Assembly: GCA_025200525.1 (NCBI GenBank)
Contig: CM045768.1
Location: 50,910,925-50,974,924, forward strand
Direction of reading: 5' to 3'
DNA from: Camellia lanceoleosa
Taxonomy: Eukaryota > Streptophyta > Magnoliopsida > Ericales > Theaceae
DNA: 64,000 nucleotides
Made by a program: the position numbers and the translations under genes
Shown here: positions 56,632 to 64,000 of the stretch, one piece after another
How positions within the stretch are numbered: the first letter of the stretch is position 1
How the letters are laid out: each line of letters starts with the position of its first letter
The notes under the pieces: model-generated
What the model was told of the DNA's origin: nothing
The model's database searches: none
What the model saw: only the letters and a program-made list of their open reading frames with translations

Positions 56632-58020
56632 ACCCTAGAAAAAGACTCATAACCCACAAGAGGCTTTGAGAAGGGTGCCTTCATTTTTGGTCTTTTGTTT
56701 TTTTGGAGAGCTCTATTCTTTGAGAAAGGGGGCTTCACTTGAAGTTTTTTTGAGGTAGTTCAACTTTTCATTTTTATTCAAACAAAATTGCAAAATACCA
56801 AAAGGAGTATTTTAAACTTTTTTCTTCTTTTTTTTCAGAAGCAATTGGTTGGTAGTCTCTAAACAACGATAAAAGTTTAAAAGAGGTAATTATTATCAAT
56901 ACTTATATTCTCATCCTAATTATAATATTATTGTCTCGTACTTTTGATTCTTGTTTTATTTTTTAAAAATGTTCATCAATTATAAAAATTTATGCTTGTT
57001 AACACGAAACTTATAGTCACACGTCATAGGAGCGTAAATTCAAAAAATACAAAATAGGTAATTGTTTTTATATAATCAAAAAAATCAACATTAAGTAAAT
57101 TACTCTTTTTGTTGTTGCTAAATTAAAAATTTTATTTGTCATTTTGATTTATTGTCTTGTTTTTTCTTCTACTCTTTTTCCATATAAAAAAAAAGGAAAA
57201 AAAAAGTTTTTAATGAAACGGCTCAATTTCTTCATGAAACGCTCGATAATACAAACTTCCCGTTGCAATTTGCAATCAGATTTTAGGGCTAGAGCTTCAT
57301 TTTAATTCATTTGAGAAGTCAAATCTTGATTCGAAACTATACCTCAAGTTTTTCAAACTCCTTATAAATCGAAACCCTAATTTTTATTCTTTGTTCTGGA
57401 TCACAAATTGGAACCCCAAATTTGCACTCGTAGAAAGAGAAACAATTGAATCTGACGGTACAATATTGATCATTGGGTTCCAAGAAGTCTCTTCAAATTT
57501 GAATTCGTAAACGACACAGTTTCGATGCTAATAATCTAATGATTAAGCAGTGAAGAAGACCAAGAGTGATTTGGGGATAAAATTAGAAACTGTTTTTTTT
57601 TTTAATTTTTTTTTTATTATTTAAACTCCATTTTTTTACTACTTCCAAGTTCCAAGCCCACATTGGCAGGGGTAATTTTGAAAATTGTTATTTATCTTAA
57701 ATTTTTGTCCTGAAAATGAGGTGTATAATATAGATTTAAAACTGGTGAAATATGAGTCATACCAAGAAGATTGTGAATATTTTTTTCTAAATAATTTTTT
57801 TTAAGTATTTAATATTAATGCATGATTTTTTTCTCATATATCACACACATATCGTAAATCTCTTTTCAAAGAAATCTATGTATATGTGGGTACAAAGAAA
57901 ACCTAAGAGTTGTGGTGTATTTATCAACGGGAGGTGTTAGGGGGTTAGGGGTGCAGTATTTTAGGAGTGAGAATAGATAGAACTAATTTTTGTTTTATTT
58001 TTTTGACAATCAAGCCTAGG
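56632..58020. other. Intergenic DNA, no gene recognised
   Basis: About 57230-57560 is less AT-rich and has exon-like composition (GAAACCCTAA words), but no sustained frame. Possibly the 5' flank of a lost gene or part of an unlisted element. Confidence 0.4.
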
Positions 58021-58553
58021 TGATAAGGAAGTTACCTACTATCGAATTTAGGAAGTTACCTAGCTATGTAAGCGCGGTTATGTCTTGTGCTAGCCAGAGT
58101 AAGAGTTGCAACTATCTCACTTAGACACGCAGTGAGTAAGGAGTTACCAGAATATGCATTATCCTTGGGACTGTAATTCCTAGGAGGACTCTGCTAAGGA
58201 GAGTAGAGTCCTACTAGGATTGTGCAAACCATCTCACTTGGTTGGTAGTGAGTAGGGTGTGTGATTCCTAGGAGGACTCTTATAAGTAGAGTTGGAATCC
58301 TACTAGGATTGTGTCAGGCAGAGTCTATAAAAGCTCATAGCATGACCTATGTACAAGTATCCCAATTCTTATTCTAGAATACACAGAGCTTATTGTATAT
58401 TGTCTAGTTGCTGACTTAGGCATTGGAGGGGTTTTCAGCACACACCCGCTGGTTAGCTTACGTTTGTGTTTTCAGGTGGCAAAGCAACGTTGTTTGGAGG
58501 AGTGCAAACTTGATTAACAAGATTATATGAGAAGATTATTTCGTGCTCGTACA
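58021..58553 (+). repeat. 5' LTR of a gag-only gypsy element (left boundary uncertain)
   Basis: Ends CGTGCTCGTACA just before a primer-binding site. TATAAAAGC lies at about 58326-58334. Two hairpin-forming repeats (58175-58230 and 58260-58312) precede the TATA box. The start TGATAAGG at 58021 is a guess because no second LTR is present for comparison. Confidence 0.6.
58175..58312 (+). repeat. Twin CCTAGGAGGACTCT hairpins in LTR
   Basis: Each unit reads ATTCCTAGGAGGACTCT, a short loop, then (GAGT)CCTACTAGGATTGTG, which folds back on the first part. The two units are about 83 bp apart and are separated by CATCTCACTTGG...GTAGTGAGTAGG, which is itself partly inverted. Confidence 0.75.
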
Positions 58554-58555
58554 AT

Positions 58556-58573
58556 TGGCGCCGTCTGTGGGAA
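58556..58573 (+). promoter_or_regulatory. Primer-binding site
   Basis: TGGCGCCGTCTGTGGGAA, two bases after the LTR end. A sequence widely seen inside the 5' LTR of plant Tat-type gypsy elements. Confidence 0.8.
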
Positions 58574-58627
58574 TTGCAATCACAAAAGAACGAACCTCTT
58601 GATTAAGTTCTCTTTCAACTGATTTCA

Positions 58628-59966
58628 ATGACGCACAATGAAGACTTACCACACTCTGCCATTGATGGGCAAACTCCGGAGGGGGGTTAAAAGCGCGAAG
58701 GCTTACCTTTTATCCCGTCCATGGCAGAGTTAGATCCCCAGTGACAGAACTCGCAGAGGGATACCCGTGAAAAATGGGGCTCCAGTCCTCGTCGCTTCTA
58801 AAGCCCTGAAAGGCAGAGGCAAAGGTTGGATCCTCAAGTTCTAGGAGATCGGGTAAGGGAGAAAGACGAATTGATACAAAGGATGGTGGCAGACATAGAG
58901 ACTATGAAACGCTAGATAAATGGCAAAGGGGCGGCGGAAGAAGAGGTGGGCAAGAGCAGGGAGCACCCTCACCACTCAGAAGATCATGACAGAAAAGTCA
59001 CACCATTACAAGCTAAAAGTAAAAGCCTCAGGTCAGGCGATACATAATCGAGGACTTCTAGGACTCGTTACTCTAAGTCTAAGAGAATGAGGACTGAAAG
59101 GTCTTACACATAAGAAAGCAACTATCGGCCCACACATTTACACCAAATGACATTTAGGCACACGAAGTTGCCTAGGTTGGCGGACTTGCAGATAGTGTTT
59201 GAAGAAAGGGCTCAAAGGAGAGAAGACACTCAGGCTTGCGACCCACGCAGAGTCTCCGAATTACAATGGTTGGCTCCTAGAACACATGGGAGTGTCGAGG
59301 TTAGAATGCCAGAGCTGCGTCTTGCCTATGAACTGGCTGATAAAGTGTTAGCAAGGTTGCAGAGCTCGTCGTTCATTCCGGTGATAGAGAACGCACCATT
59401 ACCCTCCAGCTTCCACCATCCTAAATTCACTATTTATGAGGGAAAGTCAGACCCCTACATGCACTTGAGCCACTTCCGCCAGGTTATGGCAATGTTTCGG
59501 CGAAACGAGGCTCTAATGTGTATCATATTTCCTTCCAGCCTTGGTGACCTGCGTCTAACATGGTTTGAAAGGTTGCCAGAAGGTAGCATAGCTTCATGGG
59601 CGCAACTAGCGAAGGCATTTGTGACCAGATTTAGAACAAACACCAAGACGCCAGTAGAGATTGACCAGCTTCTCTCCATAGACATGGGCGAGAAAGAAAC
59701 ATTAAGGTCCTACAATAACCGGTATTTGAGAGACTTTTAATCAGATTGGAGATTGCCCCATAAACCTAGCTATCGCACAGTACAAACGAGGTTTGCCAGC
59801 TGACAATAAATTAAGGGATTCAATGATAATGGCGTCGCCTCTTACTATGGAAGCCCTAATGGAGAGAGTGCACCAACACATTTTAGTCGAGGAAGATGGG
59901 ATACGTATTAAGACAGAGTCCGATACAAACAGTAATGTCGGACAAAACACCCTCGACAAAAGTTAA
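58628..59966 (+). pseudogene. gag: gag of a Tat-type element (broken)
   Basis: Read from ATG 58628 in one frame through several stops before 59147, then open to 59740. The open part holds the gag core: HHPKFTIYEGKSDPYMHLSH, ALMCIIFPSSLGDL, WFERLPEGSI.SWAQLAKAFV and LRSYNNRYLRDF. A frameshift at about 59738 moves the end (YKRGLPADNKLR..., MEALMERVHQHILVEED) to another frame, ending TAA at 59966. No protease or pol follows, which fits non-autonomous gag-only elements (the TR-GAG type described in plants). It differs strongly from the gag at 40.4-43.4 kb, so it is a separate family. Confidence 0.85.
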
Positions 59967-60002
59967 CACGATCGACAAGAAGGATTGACCACGCAAAAAT
60001 CT

Positions 60003-60182
60003 TTGCCCAACTGGGGGGCAAAGGCTGTTGGCAAGTTTAACCAACAAAACTTTCTAGATTTCTTGCATAACTGGGGGGCAAAGGCAGTTGGCAGGTTTGA
60101 CTAACAAAATTTTTTAGACTCCTTGCATAACTGGAGGGGCAAAGGCGGTTGGCAGGTTTGACCAACAAAATTTTTTTGAACT
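60003..60182 (+). repeat. Three 60-bp tandem repeats with polypurine cores
   Basis: Units at 60003, 60063 and 60123 each carry TTGC(C/A)(C/T)AACTGG(G/A)GGGGCAAAGGC, TTGGCA(A/G)GTTT and CAACAAAA(C/T)TTT. The GGGGGGCAAAGG part resembles the polypurine tract before gypsy 3' LTRs. No 3' LTR matching 58021-58553 follows, so the element is truncated here. Confidence 0.8.
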
Positions 60183-60281
60183 CTTTGACCGGGATGATGT
60201 AGACATGCACGAACGTCTCGGCTTCGCATGCGAATGGCGCGAAATCCGTTTTGTTCATTAGCTACTACAGTTCGGACTCAA

Positions 60282-63200
60282 TGTCACGGTTCTGAATCTA
60301 ATCTCGCAAAGTGCAATGCAAGACTGATAAATCACCAAAGAGTCCAAATCCGGCAAATCGTTTTGGAAAATTGATTTTAATAAAGAAGTGTCAAACATGG
60401 ACTGCTTTGCCAAATACAGAGTCGCCACCTAAATATTTTATTTTGGAAAAATTTAGGAAACCCTGACTCGTGCCTAAGGCCACGTGTCCGTCTTCACCAA
60501 AGTTGCCTCGGCTCGGGAACTTGGGTACGAAAGAGGAAGGTCATGCAATGAGAACCCCCGCTCGCCCGATCAAAGTCGACCTTTACTAACATGATATTTT
60601 GTTTTTGAAAACACATGCACTTTTATTCCGGTTAATTAGCTAATCTTACTACATGATGCACACAGCATACAAGTATAGACTAGATCGCCTAAGTTGGAAC
60701 AAAACATCTCATGTTTGCTTGTTTGAAAATGGTTTGAAGGTACTACTCGCAAGTAGGCTAAGACGTGGATTTGCCACCCTCAAGTGGGCTTGGAAAACAT
60801 AATTTTGCCACTCTCAAGTGGGCTTAAAACTCGCATTTCAATGAATTGTTTCAATTGAAGCAATCTAACCTCCACCTACAAGCATTCAAGCAGTTAATCA
60901 ATTAAGCAAATAGCCTTATGGAAAGCATGCTATCATGGCAATCAACAACACACATGCAGGGATACTAATGCATAAACACTTATAGTGTACTCCGAGCCAA
61001 AACAACAACTAGTTAGTAATCAATGCATGATCCTAGCTATGTTAAGATGCTTAATGCAACACATGCAAAAATGCAACTAAAATAAGCTTGGCTATTCTAA
61101 GATGGCATATGAAATGCAACTTGATAACATGCTGTTGAACACGTATTCAAGTAAATGTATTGAAATACAATACAGTTTGTATGATGCGCCGAGCCCAGTG
61201 CATGCAAGACAGATAAATGAATGCAAAACATGCAAGCATAAGGATGCTAATCAAATCATGACCTAGAACTAACCATCGTAAGCGGTTAAGTAAAAGGGAG
61301 AAAGACGTGGGATTGGAAGACATTCACACACTCATGCACGTTTATTACAAAATTCGCCCTCTCGACGGAGGGTCTGAATGAATAATACAAGCTAGCTACG
61401 CTAAGCTATTCTAACTAATCTAATAATCTAATTAGACTAATTATTACAACACTAAATTGGAAATTAGCTATGCTAAGCTAATTAAGAATTTACAACGATG
61501 AATTAAATTAGCTAACACATTAACTAATTAATTACAAATTAACTAACTATACAAAGTAGTTAAAATGGCCTTGAGAAGAGGGGCATATGCATGCTCGATC
61601 GACTTCGCTCGAAAATCCGTTGCCATGCCTCATGTTGCCTCTGTTTGCATTATTCTGCACCTCTGAAAATTATGCCAACTTCTGTGATGTTTCTGACCTA
61701 CCTCATGAACATTCTAAGAGGCCATCAACCAAGAGAGGTGGCCATCGGCCAGTGGATAATGGTCATCGACCAATTTTGAGACTATTGGCCAAATATTTGT
61801 AGCCGATCAGCACACTAGATAGCCGATCGGCCATCTCTTCCTGCAAACTCCTTATTTTGCTGCAGCAGAGTACAAACAGAGGCATGGCAATACATTTGCA
61901 AGAAAATGTTTGTACAACCACACTCCTTATCATGTTTGAAGCTCAAAGGAGTGTAGTGCTCGACTCTCGAGTCATCAATCACGCATTTCAATGCATGATG
62001 GCCAAAGAGGCCGAGTTACACAAATCAATATGGATGAAATGCACAAAAACACATAAATGCCTTAACCTCTATCATGCATGATCAAGAGGGTCGGCGATCG
62101 AGAATTGAGGCACGTTTCATCACTTCAAGTATGAAACGTCCCTCGTTCCTCGTACTTGGCTTAACACCCAAACCAAACACAATGCAATGCATACACAACT
62201 TAACAAAGCTAATGGCATGCAAACAATGCAATGCAACCTAAACATGTAAATAACATGGCATGCAACAAGTATGCAACAATGTTATGTAATGCAACTAGCA
62301 TGCAACAACATGCAAAATGGACTTGAACTAAAATGGACAGATCTCAATCATGCCCAAATCAGTGGCCAAAACACCAAAACTAAGGCACCAAAAGGCAAAA
62401 CATGCATGCACACATATTGGTCCACAAGCTAGGCAACAAGAACACAACCCTTAGAGGCACTCAAAGGGTGACAAAAGTGGAAGTGTAACAACACTATAAG
62501 CTCTGAAATTAAGTATGGAATGATGCCAAATCGACCAAGCAAAACGAGTATGGCATGCAAGAAAGCTCAAAGCTTGAAACTAGCATAGGAACTTGTACCA
62601 AAGCCACATGAATCAAACCCCAAAGGGCCAAGGACAACCAAAATAGTCCTAGATCATGCCAAAATGAGTCTAAAACATGCATGGGCCAAAGCTAAAACAA
62701 GCCAACATAAAGGGCATAAGGCATGATGCATGCAAGGCCAATAAAGAGGGTTACACCACACCTACCAAGACCAAGTATGGCATGACTTAACCAATAAAAA
62801 TCAAAGTTATGGCATGTCAAAATAAGCCTAAAAACCCACTGAGATGGCATCCCAAAAGCTTAAGCAATAAGACATGCATAATGGCTCATGTTCAAGGTTT
62901 AAAACACAAACCTCCCAATGCATAGAAAATGTGACAAATGTGAGTGCATGACCACACTACATAGACTGAAATCACATATGAAATGATGCCAAATCATGAA
63001 AATGGTCTAAGCAATGCATGCTAGTGACTTGGACACTCAAAGCTAACAAGCTAGAATGCACTATGGCTATACAAAGCAACACATGCATGACTAAAACAAC
63101 ATCAAACAGAGCTCAAGCATGGTAAAACATGAGGGAAAACTTCTTTGAGTTGAGCCAAAACATGCAAGAATGATGATCCAAACACAAGATGCATGTTAAG

Positions 63201-64000
63201 GCAATAGAGAGGATTGCACTACAAGTGCATGGTGCATGCAAGGGGCTATCAAACCAACCTTAGATAGAGATATATCATGCTGAAATAAGGTCTAACACAT
63301 GCTAAGATGGAGCCAAAACAAGCTTAACCAACATGTTACTTTTATGAGCCATCAATGCAAGCATATGAGACATAAGGAGAGGGGATGACCCTCTCCTGTT
63401 TGGGACCTTAAAACACCATTTCCACCACTAAAAATCCTCTAAATTTTAGTGGTGAGAAGGCCAAAACAAGGTGGTCCCAAAAGCTTAAAAGGGAGGCACA
63501 AGAACAAGACCAAACAAGGCCTAAGAGGGGGTAGACAACCCCCAACACAAAAGTGACCTTAAACAAATATTACAACCATGAAAAATCAGAACTTTTTACA
63601 ATAGAAAGTAAAGCTTAAATCAGTATGCAAATATGTCCAAAAGCTTAAACCAAAACAAGGGTTTAAAGGCTAGTTGACTCACTTTTGAAGAACACCTTCA
63701 AGAACACAACTCCAACACTTTTTTTTGACCAAAACCAATCCAAAAACACTAACACCAGCTCCTAAGTACCTCAGCAACAAAAGGATGGTGTTCTAGTAGG
63801 TTCTTTAGTGCAAAAGTATGAAGAAAATACACTTTTGAGCACAAACTAGGGTAAATATAGAGAGAGAGAGGTAAAATATAGAGAGAGAGTGATATATGTT
63901 TTGTATATCAACTTTTCAGAACCTCTGGAAAAGGAGAGGGGTCTCTTCTCTTATAGAAATTCAATTCTTAAGCTTGTTGAACAAGCTTGAGTCTTGATTC
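60282..64000 (-). mobile_element. Probable part of a long LTR, minus orientation, running off the window
   Basis: The plus-strand start TGTCACGGTTCTG reads on the minus strand as CAGAACCGTGACA, like the 3' end of the inner solo LTR (GTGACA). Near the window edge a minus-strand TATA-like TTCTATAAGAG (about 63955) is followed by a GA-rich leader (63860-63890). This repeats the layout of the solo LTR at 33604-36158. The interior has an AGTCGCCACCTAAAT segment (60420-60435), a cluster of CGATCGGCC words (61720-61835) and very frequent CATGCA words. No coding domain. The other end and any internal region lie outside the window, so this is tentative. Confidence 0.45.
61720..61835. repeat. Cluster of GGCCATCGGCC/GCCGATCGGCC words
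   Basis: Five or six near-palindromic variants (GGCCATCGGCC, GTCATCGACC, CTATTGGCC, GCCGATCAGC, GCCGATCGGCC) lie within about 115 bp. The arrangement is analogous to the GCTCGAGCG cluster in the inner solo LTR. Confidence 0.6.

Noticed and set aside
60037..60258. 73-codon minus-strand open frame starting just outside the LTR-like end
   Set aside because: Mostly a translation of the 60-bp tandem repeats. Possible leader of a minus-oriented element, but nothing supports a protein.

Overview
The window is 64 kb of AT-rich nuclear DNA from a flowering plant, most likely a eudicot. This rests on the GT-AG introns of a plant peptide-transporter gene, a plant tRNA-Glu, and mobile-element families found in plants (Tat-type Ty3/gypsy retrotransposons, Helitrons with CTAG ends, hAT-like and MITE elements). 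I see only one intact protein-coding host gene, and no bacterial-type features or CRISPR array. All reading, alignment and counting was done by eye.

Layout. 1-15.6 kb: AT-rich intergenic DNA with nested non-autonomous DNA transposons, including two tandem TIR elements at 2.1-4.8 kb, a hAT-like element inside another at 10.5-11.7 kb, and an isolated GC-rich hairpin element at 12.2-12.5 kb. 15.75-18.16 kb: a four-exon NPF8-type (PTR) peptide transporter, 573 aa, followed by tRNA-Glu(CTC) on the minus strand at 18.7 kb. 19.5-30.4 kb: a Helitron zone with one minus-strand copy, three plus-strand copies laid end to end, several orphan 5' ends, and a three-and-a-half-unit tandem array of ~1.07-kb units that begin with Helitron 5' sequence. 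32.47-38.72 kb: a minus-oriented solo LTR with a perfect 5-bp target duplication, itself carrying a second solo LTR and a short Helitron. 38.77-39.48 kb: a hAT-like element.

39,627-55,073: a complete but mutated 15.4-kb Tat-lineage Ty3/gypsy retrotransposon with ~760-bp LTRs and a perfect AATAC target duplication. Its plus strand holds gag, protease, reverse transcriptase, RNase H, a second (archaeal-type) RNase H and integrase, all broken by stops and frameshifts. Its 3' third is occupied by two genes on the opposite strand. One is a plant mobile domain (PMD, aminotransferase-like) protein gene with two recognisable introns and its own candidate promoter. The other is unrecognised. The sense pol and the antisense PMD gene converge with about 53 bp between their ends.

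55-64 kb: further inverted-repeat elements, a truncated gag-only gypsy element at 58.0-60.2 kb with twin hairpins in its LTR and three 60-bp repeats each holding a polypurine-tract-like core, and from 60,282 to the window edge what looks like part of a long minus-oriented LTR.

The most notable material is the antisense, intron-bearing PMD gene carried by the retrotransposon, and the Helitron zone where successive copies appear to have used the same AT target and where 5' termini are tandemly amplified.
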